Positions 28,859 to 40,043 of a DNA stretch of 64,000 bases are shown in pieces. Each line of letters starts with the position of its first letter. Within the stretch, counting starts at the first letter, position 1. The stretch covers positions 18,791-82,790 of the forward strand of contig JAFDEF010000020.1 of NCBI GenBank assembly GCA_019310485.1, read 5' to 3'. Origin of the DNA: Deltaproteobacteria bacterium (lineage in GTDB: Bacteria > Desulfobacterota > DSM-4660 > Desulfatiglandales > HGW-15). The notes under the pieces were generated by a model. It ran no database searches. It saw nothing but the letters and a program-made list of their open reading frames with translations, and was not told the DNA's origin. Made by a program: the position numbers and the translations under genes.

Positions 28859-30361
28859 TTACTGGGCGTCTTCTTCCTCTCTAACAAAATCAATAACGCC
28901 CCCTGTACGGGGCAGTGAGGGGTCTTCCTGAAGGACTATGCTCACACCATATCTTTCTTCAATCTCAGCCAGCTCTTTCCTCTTTACATTCTGAAGGTAA
29001 TCCGCCACATCTGCAGCGAGCGTTCCATTCACTGTTCTCACGTCTCCCTTGGAAGCACCAACCCAAATTCTGCGCAAGTAAGACAAGGCTGCGGACTCCA
29101 CGGACATTACCAGCCCCCTTCCGTTACAAAAATGGCAAGTCTGGTAGCTCCTTGATTCGATCGAAGGCCTCAATCTCTGCCTGGACAGTTCCATCAATCC
29201 GAACTTGGAAATGTGAGAGGTATCTGTTTTTGCACGGTCCTTTTTCAACTCCTCACGAAGGGCGCGCTCTACTTGTCGCAAGTGATTCCGGTCCTTCATG
29301 TCAATAAAGTCAATAACAATGAGTCCCCCAATATCCCTAAGCCTAAGCTGTCTGGCTATCTCTTTCGCAGCCTCCATATTTGTCTTAAAGGCCATGCTCT
29401 CAACATCGCTTCCGGTCCTTCCACGACCCGAGTTCACATCGATCGAATAAAGCGCCTCAGTAGTGTCAAAAACGATAGAGCCTCCTGACTTGAGTTCCAC
29501 CTTGTTGCTGTATATTGTTTCTATTTGCTTTTCAATGTTATAATAGTCAAAGATCGGTTGGTTGCCTTTGTAAAGTTTTACTCGCCTCTGATCCCTGGGT
29601 GAAATAACTTTCATGTACTCTTTGATCTTGGACAGGGTCTCCTTGTCATCAACCAGAATCTCTGAAACATCGTCCGTGTAATAATCCCTCAGGGTTCTCA
29701 GGCAAATGTCCTGTTCCTTATGGATCAGGGAGAATGGCGGAGCCTCTGCTACCTGGTCTCTTATCCTTTTCCACATTCTCAGGAGCCGGCTCAAATCCTT
29801 CGAGAGATCCTTCTTGCTCTGGCCTGCAGCCATTGTTCTGACAATGCACCCTATTTCCTCAGGCAGCTTCAATTTTGCTAAAATGGATTTGAGCCTTTGC
29901 CTTTCTTCCTCATCCTCGATTTTCCGGGAGATACCGCGAACACTCCGGCCCGGGGTAAGAACCAGAAACCTGCCGGCAAGCGAGATATAAGTGGTAAGCT
30001 GGGCACCCTTCCGTCCAGGCATCTCTTTTGTGACCTGCACAAGAAGCTCCTGACCTTTGGATAGAACCTTCTCAATAGGCGGGATTCCCTGCCCTTCTAC
30101 AACTTTGCTCCTCTCTTTATAATATTCAGGGTGGACATCTGTTGCAGCCAGGAAGCCGTTCTTGTCTGATCCAAAATTCACGAAGCATGCCTGGAGCCTT
30201 GGTTCGATTTTTTGAACCACACCTTTGTATATGTTCCCGACTTTTTGCTCGGCAGTGGATGTCTCGATTTGAAATCCGTCCAGCAGGCCCTCTTTTACGA
30301 AAGCCACTCTGAATTCTTCAGGCTCAACTGCGTTAATGAGCATCTTTGTTTCTCTTTTCAT
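28859..30361 (-). CDS. rng: Ribonuclease E/G family protein (RNase G)
   Basis: S1-like N-terminus GNIYKGVVQKIEPRLQACFVNFG; SIDVNSGR; GGLIVIDFIDMKDRNHL; LMELSRQRLRPSI. Confidence 0.94.
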   Translation of the reverse strand: MKRETKMLINAVEPEEFRVAFVKEGLLDGFQIETSTAEQKVGNIYKGVVQKIEPRLQACFVNFGSDKNGFLAATDVHPEYYKERSKVVEGQGIPPIEKVLSKGQELLVQVTKEMPGRKGAQLTTYISLAGRFLVLTPGRSVRGISRKIEDEEERQRLKSILAKLKLPEEIGCIVRTMAAGQSKKDLSKDLSRLLRMWKRIRDQVAEAPPFSLIHKEQDICLRTLRDYYTDDVSEILVDDKETLSKIKEYMKVISPRDQRRVKLYKGNQPIFDYYNIEKQIETIYSNKVELKSGGSIVFDTTEALYSIDVNSGRGRTGSDVESMAFKTNMEAAKEIARQLRLRDIGGLIVIDFIDMKDRNHLRQVERALREELKKDRAKTDTSHISKFGLMELSRQRLRPSIESRSYQTCHFCNGRGLVMSVESAALSYLRRIWVGASKGDVRTVNGTLAADVADYLQNVKRKELAEIEERYGVSIVLQEDPSLPRTGGVIDFVREEEDAQ

Positions 30362-31722
30362 CTGGCCTTGAGGTCTTTCCTTCCATTCCGCCTGAAGTGC
30401 TGCTGAGCCTGATACATAAAAGTCCTTATGGCTGCCTCTCTTCCCGGTTGATATGAGCCGTCATAGGGTGCATCCAGATAAGGAACCTTCATGCGGTTCA
30501 TGATGGGTTTAACAATAGAGGAGGTGATGGTGCTTGGCATGCATGTAAAAGGATATACGTTGACCACACCGTTATATCCCTCCCGCGCGTATTCGATCAT
30601 ACCTGAAATGCTCAAACAAGCCTCAGTGCCAACATCAAAAGAGTAGATGTTGTCTTCTTTCAGAATTTTTTCCAGGTGGGCCAGGCGGTGATCTTCAGGG
30701 AGCTCGATAAGGGTTTTGACCCTCTTGTACACCTTTTTTTGTTTAAGTTGTTGGTAGGAAAGATCGACACCATAGCCCAGTATTTTCTTGAGATATTTCT
30801 TCATCTCGTTGATCCTGAGCTGCTTAAGGCTCAGCCGAACTCCTATCTTGGCCTCTCTCATCCTGTCGTAAGTTGTATAGTTGACCCACTCCGCGATGGA
30901 AGCGTTGACAACTTCGGCCCCATATTTTTCAAGCACTCTTATGATATCCTGGTTTGCATGAACATGAGTTCTGAGGTAAATTTCACCCACCACCCCTATA
31001 AGAGGTTTTCGCGGAATACTGGGATCAATAATGGATTTTCCTTCCGTCACGATTTCTTCAAGTTTTTCAAGAATGCCGTCAAAGTCACCCTCAGGACCCA
31101 AAGTCTCAAAAGCATCAGACATTTTCGCCATGGCTCTTTCAATGAATTGATCCGCCTCTCCCGGCTTTCTCTCGTAGGGCCTTATCCTCCACAAAAGCCT
31201 GTCCAGCACATCTGCCACTACTACCGAGAGATATGCAACTTTTCTAAACTGTCTGCTTTGCTCTTTGTCAAACATACCTTCTAAAGAATATGAATTCTTT
31301 GAGGTAAGAGCACCGATCTTTAACTTCTCAAGCTCCGGAAAGGAGTCAAGAACAATCCTTTGATATTTGTTATACATCCCAAAGCGGCAAGGGCCGTCAG
31401 CCTCAGGCATAAAATAGATGTAGTTTTCCGGGTCAAAACGCTCCCCCAGCCTCTCTTTCTCCTTTTTCATAAACAGAAGTATGTCACCTGTAGTTACCTG
31501 GCAGGGAAAGCACTCTTTGCCAGAGGTGAACTCTTTGCCCAGGTCAAGGCCTGCATAGGTTTTCATCACAACGGCATTAACGCCAAAACCCCTGAAAGTG
31601 CCTGCCAGAAGATGGCAGCCTATCCTGTTCATCTCGGGAATCAGGAAGATCTTGTCGCGGACCCTGAACCGGCCCACCTTTTGAGAAAGAGACTGAAAAG
31701 TTTGCCTGGTTTCTGCTTCCAT
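30358..31722 (-). CDS. 2-hydroxyacyl-CoA dehydratase / double-cubane-cluster-type subunit homologue
   Basis: Cys-containing GKECFPCQVTTGD and family-like C-terminus; overlaps rng start and lies directly downstream of the activase gene. Confidence 0.75.
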   Translation of the reverse strand: MEAETRQTFQSLSQKVGRFRVRDKIFLIPEMNRIGCHLLAGTFRGFGVNAVVMKTYAGLDLGKEFTSGKECFPCQVTTGDILLFMKKEKERLGERFDPENYIYFMPEADGPCRFGMYNKYQRIVLDSFPELEKLKIGALTSKNSYSLEGMFDKEQSRQFRKVAYLSVVVADVLDRLLWRIRPYERKPGEADQFIERAMAKMSDAFETLGPEGDFDGILEKLEEIVTEGKSIIDPSIPRKPLIGVVGEIYLRTHVHANQDIIRVLEKYGAEVVNASIAEWVNYTTYDRMREAKIGVRLSLKQLRINEMKKYLKKILGYGVDLSYQQLKQKKVYKRVKTLIELPEDHRLAHLEKILKEDNIYSFDVGTEACLSISGMIEYAREGYNGVVNVYPFTCMPSTITSSIVKPIMNRMKVPYLDAPYDGSYQPGREAAIRTFMYQAQQHFRRNGRKDLKAR

Positions 31723-31729
31723 TTCTCCC

Positions 31730-34700
31730 TCAGTTAGATGCTTTTCTGAAAAGTTCTGATTTTAGTTTTTGCATGGTGTTTTCAATCACGTTTTCAAAGG
31801 CCTCAAGTCGAGTCATCATGCCGGCCACCGCGCTGTGCTCATCCAGCTCCAGGATGAGATAGGGCTTGTCATCCATTATGTACTTGTAGAAGTGTTCGAT
31901 AAAGGAATCCGCACCGCAACTAAAATTGGTCATGTGAAGGCCAAAAAAATTGGGGCGGCTTTTTATAAACTTGGCCGTTCGTAGTATTTGGGCCCCAAAT
32001 CCCCAGTACATTGAGGGGAAGTCAGAAAGATCCACGAAAGACACATCCAGAAAATCCATTGGCAAGGCTGCCACCCCTATCTTAGAAAGGTTCAGACCAA
32101 GCCTCAGGTTTAGCCTTTCATCATATAGGTTGTATGGCCTACCGGTAACCACTACGAGCGGCTTTTCAGGGTCATAGGCATCAATAATAGCCTTGCCTTT
32201 TCGGAACATCTCTTGCATAAAAGCCTGGTGTTTTTCAAGCGCGTACTCCACCGCCTCCCTGATCTGGGCCCTGCTGCGGCCCAGCTTTCTTGAGAGCTGC
32301 TCGCTCAGCTCCACTGCCAGAGTTGAGGCATCGTATTTAAGGTGAACGATAGGGTTCAGAAGCTTGTCTTCTTCTAGATCCAGCGCAATTCTCAGCATGT
32401 ATTGATTTGCCTGCACCATGGGACAGTAAAAGCCCGTTTCATGTTCTTCGGGTGTCGGCATTGAAACGATGCTGGGGAGAAACAAGTAGCTTGTGCGCCC
32501 TACAAGTTCTTTCACGTGACCATGCGATACCTTTACTGGGTAACATGTCTCTGCAGTCACGGCTTCAATGCCTGAGCTCGAGATCCGGCTGTCAGTCGGA
32601 GGCGTCAGTACAAGTCTGAAACCAAGCCTGTCAAAAAAATGAGCCCAGAGTACCCCGGTTTGAAGCGTGTAAAGCGCACGTTGCATTCCCACGGTTGGCC
32701 TGCCGTCAACCTCCATCAACGGCCCCTCTCCCAGTTCATTGCACACCCCTGAGAGATGGTCCCTCCATATCAGCTCTCTCATCTGAAAATAGTTCTTCTC
32801 TTTTTTCCCTTTGCCCCTCACTATTTCATAACGTCCGCACTCTCCACCCCAGATACTTTTCCGTCCGTCAAAGTCATATATTTTCAGCTTGCATTGGTTG
32901 TGACACTTAGGATCAGCCTTGCAGACCTTTTCCGTGTATTTCATTCTATCGTTTATTGCACTCTCCAGGCCCCTAAATGTTGTATCTTTGCTCTTATCAA
33001 TCATCTTTTTTTCTTGCAGGCTGATTGCTGCTCCATAAGCACCCAGCACTTCTCTGTGCTTGGGTACTACAAGGCCGCGTCCGAGGACATCTTCAAAGGC
33101 AGCCACCACTCCTTTGTTCAAGGACGGGCCGCCAAGAAACATGACTCTCTTGCCTATCTTCCTTTTCCCCACTACCCGGTTCAGATAGTTATGGACAATA
33201 GCGTAGCAGAGGCCAGCTATAAGATCCTTCTTTGAAACCCCTTTCTGGTGGTACGATACCAGGTCTGATTCCATAAAAACAGTGCATCTCTCTGCGAGTT
33301 TTACAGGGCGCTCAGAGGAGAGTGCTATTTCCTGAAATTCGCCAACGATATTAATTCCATACTTGTTTGCGAGTTCATGAAGAAAGCTACCGGTGCCTGC
33401 TGCGCACACCTTATTCATGTCAAAATCAAGGGGATATGCATTGGCTATGTATATGTACTTCGAGTCTTGACCTCCTATCTCAAAAATAGTGTCAATTGAG
33501 GCATCTATCTCAACCGCACCTCGCGCATGGGCGGTAATCTCGTCGATGATCAAATCGGCATTCAAGAAATCTCCAACCACGTTCCGGCCTGATCCTGTAG
33601 TAGCAACACCAAGGATCTCGATCCGGTCTCCAACCTCATCTCTTATAGTTCTCAACAGTTTCTGTGTTACTTCGATAGGTTTTCCCTGCGTGTGAACATA
33701 GCTCTTGTGGATGATCTCGCGATCCTCGCTCATCAATGCATATTTCGTTGTGGTTGATCCAATGTCGATTCCCAGGTATACGGGCATCCTTGAGGTCAAC
33801 ATTCTTTTACTTACCTCGTTATCCTCCGGAAAAACAGTTTCCTTGAGCTCAAGTCTCGCCGCAGTAGGTAGAGCTAGGTTCGCCAAAGATTCCGACTTCT
33901 TCAAAGCATCAATATCGGGGTGATTCTCCACGCCCGTATCCAAGGCATGGAGTGCTACACCTAGGGCACCCGCCGAAGTGTTACGTTCCGGAACGATCAA
34001 ATCGGGGAAATACGCCTTGAATGCGCGCACCTGAAGTTTATTCATCGAGAGCCCGCCGATAAAGACAATGGGTTCTTCCAGAACGCGATTCGATACAATC
34101 GTGCTCATATAATTTCTGGCATTACCCACATGAAGGCCGTAGATAATGTCCTCAAGCTTCTCTCCTTTGTTTTGCAGGTGGATCATATCTGATTTAGTGA
34201 ACACCGTGCAGCGGCAGGCAACATTGGCCGGCTTCCGGCTCCGTAGGCCGAGTTCAATAAAGTCAGCCAGGATCTTGTCAATCTGATCCTGGGAGATGTC
34301 CACTTCTGAATCATAGATCGATGTGGCAAGGCGCTGCGCCTGTTGATCGATAAAGGAACCTGTCCCTGACGCACATGGGCCATTGGTGTTAAAATACTCC
34401 AGCTCCCAGTCGCTTTCACTGTGACTGATTTGAAAAAGAGCGGTATCTTGTCCTCCCATGCTTATAATAGTTCTGGCATCAGGCCTCATGAAAAGAGTTC
34501 CCAGGACCTGACTTATCGTTTCAAACTCGTAAAAAGCTCCTACCTTTTCGCTTATTGTCTTTCCATGATTGCCCGTAAAAGCAATCGCTGTTATACGCTC
34601 CGGCCCGAATTTTTCATAAAGATATGGAATGAGCGACAGAATTTCTTCTTCCACCTTTCCAAGGTGGCGCTTGTACGGCAGCTCGAAAACGACCTTTCTA

Positions 34701-34795
34701 TCCTGATTGATCACAACACAGTTAATGCTGACAGAGCCTGCATCAATCCCAACATAATACCTCTCAGCTTCTGTTTTTGTTTCTGACTTGGCCAT
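31730..34795 (-). CDS. Acyl-CoA dehydratase activase with two BcrAD/BadFG-type ATPase domains and a DUF2229-like C-terminus
   Basis: Two ASKHA modules: VGIDAGSVSINCVVI...GGQDTALFQI and LGIDIGSTTTKYALM...GGQDSKYIYI; CAAGTGSFL and CASGTGSFID cluster motifs. Confidence 0.92.
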   Translation of the reverse strand: MAKSETKTEAERYYVGIDAGSVSINCVVINQDRKVVFELPYKRHLGKVEEEILSLIPYLYEKFGPERITAIAFTGNHGKTISEKVGAFYEFETISQVLGTLFMRPDARTIISMGGQDTALFQISHSESDWELEYFNTNGPCASGTGSFIDQQAQRLATSIYDSEVDISQDQIDKILADFIELGLRSRKPANVACRCTVFTKSDMIHLQNKGEKLEDIIYGLHVGNARNYMSTIVSNRVLEEPIVFIGGLSMNKLQVRAFKAYFPDLIVPERNTSAGALGVALHALDTGVENHPDIDALKKSESLANLALPTAARLELKETVFPEDNEVSKRMLTSRMPVYLGIDIGSTTTKYALMSEDREIIHKSYVHTQGKPIEVTQKLLRTIRDEVGDRIEILGVATTGSGRNVVGDFLNADLIIDEITAHARGAVEIDASIDTIFEIGGQDSKYIYIANAYPLDFDMNKVCAAGTGSFLHELANKYGINIVGEFQEIALSSERPVKLAERCTVFMESDLVSYHQKGVSKKDLIAGLCYAIVHNYLNRVVGKRKIGKRVMFLGGPSLNKGVVAAFEDVLGRGLVVPKHREVLGAYGAAISLQEKKMIDKSKDTTFRGLESAINDRMKYTEKVCKADPKCHNQCKLKIYDFDGRKSIWGGECGRYEIVRGKGKKEKNYFQMRELIWRDHLSGVCNELGEGPLMEVDGRPTVGMQRALYTLQTGVLWAHFFDRLGFRLVLTPPTDSRISSSGIEAVTAETCYPVKVSHGHVKELVGRTSYLFLPSIVSMPTPEEHETGFYCPMVQANQYMLRIALDLEEDKLLNPIVHLKYDASTLAVELSEQLSRKLGRSRAQIREAVEYALEKHQAFMQEMFRKGKAIIDAYDPEKPLVVVTGRPYNLYDERLNLRLGLNLSKIGVAALPMDFLDVSFVDLSDFPSMYWGFGAQILRTAKFIKSRPNFFGLHMTNFSCGADSFIEHFYKYIMDDKPYLILELDEHSAVAGMMTRLEAFENVIENTMQKLKSELFRKASN

Positions 34796-35003
34796 GATTT
34801 ATTACCTATATCCTGTGCAAAGTTGAGAATCTCTCAAGTCCTTCGGTCAACTTTTTCTCCTATTATAAGGTTTTTTACTATTATGTCCATAGCTTCTTCA
34901 ATTCCAACTTTCCTTCACATTTCAAGAATTGACTCGACAATAAGATCAATTTAAGCTTCGCTCAACAACCCGGCCCCATCCTGCGCCTTGCTGAATCGCC
35001 CCT

Positions 35004-37688
35004 TTAATGCGCCTCTCCCCAATTCCTACCGACATGTATGTCAACCCGCAGGGGTACTTCGAGTTTGTACACTCCCTCCATTTCCTTCTTTATCAACTCT
35101 GAAACCAGTGGGACTTCATCCTCGGGGACATCAAACACGAGCTCATCATGCACCTGTAACACCATTTTGGCCCCCAGATTCTCTTCTGCCAACCGGGCGT
35201 GAATGCTAATCATGGCCATCTTGATCAAGTCCGCCGCCGTTCCCTGAATGGGGGTGTTTATAGCCATCCGCTCAGCTTCTGCCCGCAAGACCCTGTTCTT
35301 GTGGTGAATGTTCGGCAGATATCTTTTCCTGTTAAACAAAGTTAGCACGTATCCCTTTTCACGCGCAAAAGCTATCGTCTCTTCTCGATATTTACCAACC
35401 CCCCGGTATCTTTTGTAGTAAGCTGAGATATAATTCCTTGCCTCACCAAGGCTTATGCCCAATTCATCACTTAGTTTCTGGGCGCCCATCCCATATATAA
35501 TTCCAAAGTTGATAGCCTTGGCAATTCGTCTCATTTCAGGAGTTATCGTCTCTGCAGCGACTCCAAGAATCTCGGAGGCTGTGCGCGCGTGTATGTCCTC
35601 ATTCTCTTGAAATGCCCTTATAAAGGCAGGATCTCTGGAATAGTGCGCAAATACCCTGAGCTCAATCTGGCTGTAATCTGCGGAAACAAGGTAGCAGCCT
35701 TCACTGGCTACAAATGCTTTACGAATGTCTTTCCCTTCTTCCCCTCTTACAGGGATGTTTTGAAGGTTAGGCTCGCTGCTGCTCAGACGGCCAGTGGCCG
35801 TGGCAGTCTGGTTAAAGGAGGTGTGCACACGACCTGTAGCAGGGTCAACCATTTTCACAAGAGCGTCAAGGTAGGTGGACTTCAGCTTGGACAGCGTTCG
35901 GTAGCGCAGCAAAAGCTTCGGAATTCTGTATGGCAGAGCAGACAGCTTGGTCAGCACTTTCACGTCAGTTGAATACGACCCGGTTTTGGAAGTCTTTTTC
36001 TGAGGAGGAAGCTGAAGTTTCTCGAAAAGAACGAAGCTGAGCTGTTGGGGTGAATTAATGTTGAACTCCATCCCGGCCTCAGCATAAATTTCTTTTTCAA
36101 TGTGCCCTAGTTGCTCTGAAAAACGATGGGACATAGCCTCCAGAAATGCTCGGTCAACCTTGATCCCCTGCCATTCCATATCAATAAGCACTGGAAGGAG
36201 TTTCATTTCTAAATTCTCAAATAGATCAAGGTTCTCGTCCAAAAGAAGCTTTTCTTTCAAAACATTCATTAGGCGAAACGTAATGTCTGCATCTTCGCAG
36301 GAATATTCCATGGCTCTTTTCACATCAAGCTGGGAGAACTTGATGCGGCCCTTGCTGCTCTTAGTCAATTCCTTATATGAAACCATCCTGTGGTTAAGGA
36401 ACTGGTGAGCAAGGTAGGCAAGGTTATGTTGTCGCAGACCTGGATTGATTACATAAGAAGCCACCATAGTATCGAAACAAATCCCCTTGAGTTCGATTCC
36501 ATGGTGCCTCAGCACCAGTGCATCGTACTTTATGTTCTGCCCTATTTTGGCAATTTTTTCATCTTCAAGGATTTCTTTTAAAACCCTCAAAGCATCTCTG
36601 CGTTCTATCTGCCGCGGTGCCCCGGGATATTGATGTGCCAGTGGCAGGTAGTAAGCCTCACCGCTTTCACAACAAAAAGATATTCCAACAAGTTCTGCAC
36701 GGTGTGGGTTCTTACTCGTTGTTTCGGTATCAACCGAGACTATGCCCTTCTCTTTTATCATCTTCTTTAAAGAGAGCAGTGCGTCCATGGACAGGCATAA
36801 GTTATATTTTCTCCCTTCGCTTTTCTCCCTGGATGCAAAACGGTCCCAGAGCTCTTTGAATTCGAGTTCGTGGAAAATTTTGGCCAGTTTCCTCCTGTCC
36901 GGTTCACCAAGCTTGAGAGCTTCAACGTCCTTTTCAATTGGCACAAATAGATCTATTGAAACAAGTTTCTTGCTCAGCATTGCATCAGGGTATGAAGCTC
37001 GTAGGTTCTGCTTCAAACGCTCTTTCCTTATCTCATTGAGTTTCTCGAAAACATTTTCAAGGCTTCCAAACTTTCTTATCAGCTCTAAAGCCGTCTTTTC
37101 CCCTATTCCGGGAACACCAGGAATATTATCCGATCGATCACCTGAAAGAGCCATAACATCAACCATCTGGCCCGGTTGCACACCATACTCTTTTATAAGG
37201 CTTTCATAATCGGTGAATTTGTCTTTCATAGTGTCCCACAAAGATACCTTGGGAGAGAGAATCTGCCTGAAGTCCTTGTCGCCTGTGACAACAATTACCT
37301 CAAAACTCTTTTCCTCTGCCCTCCTGGCCAGAGTCCCTATGACGTCATCAGCCTCGAAGCCTTCTTTTTCAAGGACCTCTGTTTTCAGAGCCTCCGCTAT
37401 TTCCCTGATATAGGAAAGCTGCACCACGAGTTCCTCAGGCATCGGCGGCCGTGTTGCCTTATAGGCTTTGTAAAGGGTGTGTCTGAAATTGGGGCCCTTG
37501 GCGTCGAACACAACAGCCATATATTCGGGCTTTTTTTCTTCAATCAGCTTCAAGAGCATTTTTGTAAAACCAAATATTGCATTTGTCGGAAAGCCTTTTG
37601 AGTTAGAAAGGTGTCTTATCGCATGGTAGGCACGATGTATGTAGGAGGTCCCATCCACCAGATACAAAATCTTGTTTTCACTTTCCAT
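35004..37688 (-). CDS. polA: DNA polymerase I
   Basis: 5' nuclease, 3'-5' exonuclease (VSVDTET) and polymerase (SADYSQIELRVFAHYS, VHDELVFDVP) domains. Confidence 0.98.
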   Translation of the reverse strand: MESENKILYLVDGTSYIHRAYHAIRHLSNSKGFPTNAIFGFTKMLLKLIEEKKPEYMAVVFDAKGPNFRHTLYKAYKATRPPMPEELVVQLSYIREIAEALKTEVLEKEGFEADDVIGTLARRAEEKSFEVIVVTGDKDFRQILSPKVSLWDTMKDKFTDYESLIKEYGVQPGQMVDVMALSGDRSDNIPGVPGIGEKTALELIRKFGSLENVFEKLNEIRKERLKQNLRASYPDAMLSKKLVSIDLFVPIEKDVEALKLGEPDRRKLAKIFHELEFKELWDRFASREKSEGRKYNLCLSMDALLSLKKMIKEKGIVSVDTETTSKNPHRAELVGISFCCESGEAYYLPLAHQYPGAPRQIERRDALRVLKEILEDEKIAKIGQNIKYDALVLRHHGIELKGICFDTMVASYVINPGLRQHNLAYLAHQFLNHRMVSYKELTKSSKGRIKFSQLDVKRAMEYSCEDADITFRLMNVLKEKLLLDENLDLFENLEMKLLPVLIDMEWQGIKVDRAFLEAMSHRFSEQLGHIEKEIYAEAGMEFNINSPQQLSFVLFEKLQLPPQKKTSKTGSYSTDVKVLTKLSALPYRIPKLLLRYRTLSKLKSTYLDALVKMVDPATGRVHTSFNQTATATGRLSSSEPNLQNIPVRGEEGKDIRKAFVASEGCYLVSADYSQIELRVFAHYSRDPAFIRAFQENEDIHARTASEILGVAAETITPEMRRIAKAINFGIIYGMGAQKLSDELGISLGEARNYISAYYKRYRGVGKYREETIAFAREKGYVLTLFNRKRYLPNIHHKNRVLRAEAERMAINTPIQGTAADLIKMAMISIHARLAEENLGAKMVLQVHDELVFDVPEDEVPLVSELIKKEMEGVYKLEVPLRVDIHVGRNWGEAH

Positions 37689-37949
37689 AAAATCGCCAAC
37701 AGATCACAAAAGCATAGTAAAGGCCGGTTGGGGCACGGCATGCATCAGTCTTTAAACATTGAATGCTCAGGGATTTGACTAGCCTTTGTTTGTTCTCATG
37801 TATCACTCTTAACTTATTTGGAACAGCCCGGGAATAGAAAGGACCACTGCAAAATGCCCTCTTTTCATCAAAGGCCTCGAAGAAACAAAGCGAGCACTAA
37901 AATCTCGCACCCGATCACGTACGGGAAGGGTTTTATAAGGTCTCGACTG

Positions 37950-38366
37950 TCAAGATTTCTTCTCATGAGGCTCTTCCTTTCCCGGGTATTTCTTCTGGCG
38001 GGAAACGAGGCCCTCCTTTAATAAATCCGACAGTTCGCCTTCGGCAATTTTGAAGCCGAAGTTTGGTGATGGTGGAACGCTCCACCTTGGGCGAGGTTCG
38101 TCCGCAAAAGACTTATTGCCCTTAGCTGGCCGCTTTGCGACGGACACGGGACATGTTGAAAAAGTGAAGCCTATTCTCTCCCCCTCATTATTGTAAAAAA
38201 TGTCGTCTTTGAACCATCCCAGATGCCGGCCGTTAATTCCGTAAACATGTTCCCCCTCGTGCATATACCCTACTGGTACCCCTTCCCACAGGTATATGGT
38301 CTCTCTGAAATCTGATGTGAGATAAGCAACAGGCTCCCCTTTTTTGTTGTACAAGATTGTTTCCAT
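37950..38366 (-). CDS. Hypothetical protein with short beta-strand repeats (4-fold beta-flap-like)
   Basis: Repeating pattern YLTSDFRETIYLWEGVPVGYMHEGEHVYGINGRHLGWFKDDIFYNNEGERIGF. Confidence 0.6.
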   Translation of the reverse strand: METILYNKKGEPVAYLTSDFRETIYLWEGVPVGYMHEGEHVYGINGRHLGWFKDDIFYNNEGERIGFTFSTCPVSVAKRPAKGNKSFADEPRPRWSVPPSPNFGFKIAEGELSDLLKEGLVSRQKKYPGKEEPHEKKS

Positions 38367-38480
38367 GAGAGACTCTCGTTTATCCGAACTTACTGAGTGC
38401 TTCGACTCGCAAATATCCTTGCTGTATACTCAAACACTGTATGATCAGTAAAAGACACCCAACGCTTAGTGCTGCTTGAA

Positions 38481-40043
38481 CTATTTAGCGTAATCAACGG
38501 CTCTTAGCTCCCGGATGACGGTCACCTTGATCTGGCCTGGATAGCTCAACTCTTTTTCTATCTTCTTGGCGATGTCCTTGCAAAGAAGAAAGGCATGATC
38601 ATCATCAACGCTCTTTTCCTCGACCATGATCCTTATCTCCCGCCCCGCCTGGATTGCATAAGATTTTGTTACTCCTTCAAAAGACATGGCAATCTTTTCC
38701 AGATCTTCGAGCCTCTTTACGTAAGATTCGAGCATTTCTTGCCGGGCTCCCGGCCGAGCGCCCGAGAGCGTATCGGCAGCCTGAACCAGAACAGCAAGAG
38801 TTGTCTCAGGCTGAACTTCTTCATGGTGAGCTGCAATGGCGTGCACAACATCTGCCGACTCCCCGTATTTCTTGGCAAGTTCTGCCCCAATCAGGGCATG
38901 GGGACCCTCCATCTCGTGATCAACCGCCTTGCCGATATCATGAAGCAAACCAGCCCTTTTCGCCTTTTTCACATTTAGACCCAACTCTGCTGCCATCATG
39001 CCACAAATGAATCCCACTTCCCTGGAATGCTGAAGCACGTTCTGCGCATAGCTTGAGCGATATTTCAGCCGCCCGATTAACTTCACGAGCTCAGGGTCTA
39101 TACCGTGCACGCCCAGATCGAAAGTGGCTTGCTCGCCGGCTTCTTTTATGCTTGCTTCAATCTCTCTGTTCACCCTTTCTACCATTTCCTCTATGCGTGC
39201 AGGATGAATCCTCCCGTCATCAATCAGTCTCTCCAGAGCAATCTTTGCCACCTCACGGCGAACCGGGTTAAAACCAGATAGTATCACAGCCTCAGGCGTG
39301 TCATCTATAATTACGTCTATGCCTGTAGCAGCTTCAATAGCGCGAATATTGCGACCTTCTCGACCTATAATTCTCCCCTTCATTTCTTCATTGGGAAGAC
39401 TTACTACTGAAACGGTTTTCTCGGCCACATAGTCACCTGCGTACCTTTTGACGGCAAGGGCCAGTATTTCCTGAGCCTTTCTCTGCGCCTGCTCCTTCGT
39501 CTCGTTTTCGATCTTGCGCAGCACCTTCGCAGCGCTATGCCTGGCCTCAGATTCCATAGAGCGGATCAATATGGCTTTGGCTTCTTCACGCGATATTCCT
39601 GCAACCCTTTCAAGCTCGCGGCGCTCCTTTGCGAGCAGTTCATCATACTCAGCTTGCTTTGATCTCAAGTTGGCTTCAGCTTTCTCTATCTCCTTTTCTC
39701 GCCTGAACAGCTCCTTCTCCTTTTGTTCATACTGTTCGATCTTTCTATCAAGATTCTCTTCTTTATTAAAAAGCCTCTTCTCCAGGCTCTGTAACTGCTC
39801 CCTTTTTTCCTCCGTTTCCTTCTCAAACTCCAGTCTCATTTGATAGAAGGTATCCTTGGCCTTAAGGGCAGCCTCCTTCTTAATGGTCTTTGCTTTTTGA
39901 TGCGCCTCGTTAATAATCTTTTTCGAATAATCTCTTATGGAGTCAAACTGGTTTTCAACGATTCTTTTGCGGGCCCAAAATCCGATCAAAATGCCTATTC
40001 CCAGCCCCGCCAGAATCAGTAAAATAATTTTCACCACTAACAT
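38481..40043 (-). CDS. rny: Ribonuclease Y
   Basis: N-terminal TM plus coiled coil, KH domain [33 protein letters not shown] domain [12 protein letters not shown]. Confidence 0.98.
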   Translation of the reverse strand: MLVVKIILLILAGLGIGILIGFWARKRIVENQFDSIRDYSKKIINEAHQKAKTIKKEAALKAKDTFYQMRLEFEKETEEKREQLQSLEKRLFNKEENLDRKIEQYEQKEKELFRREKEIEKAEANLRSKQAEYDELLAKERRELERVAGISREEAKAILIRSMESEARHSAAKVLRKIENETKEQAQRKAQEILALAVKRYAGDYVAEKTVSVVSLPNEEMKGRIIGREGRNIRAIEAATGIDVIIDDTPEAVILSGFNPVRREVAKIALERLIDDGRIHPARIEEMVERVNREIEASIKEAGEQATFDLGVHGIDPELVKLIGRLKYRSSYAQNVLQHSREVGFICGMMAAELGLNVKKAKRAGLLHDIGKAVDHEMEGPHALIGAELAKKYGESADVVHAIAAHHEEVQPETTLAVLVQAADTLSGARPGARQEMLESYVKRLEDLEKIAMSFEGVTKSYAIQAGREIRIMVEEKSVDDDHAFLLCKDIAKKIEKELSYPGQIKVTVIRELRAVDYAK

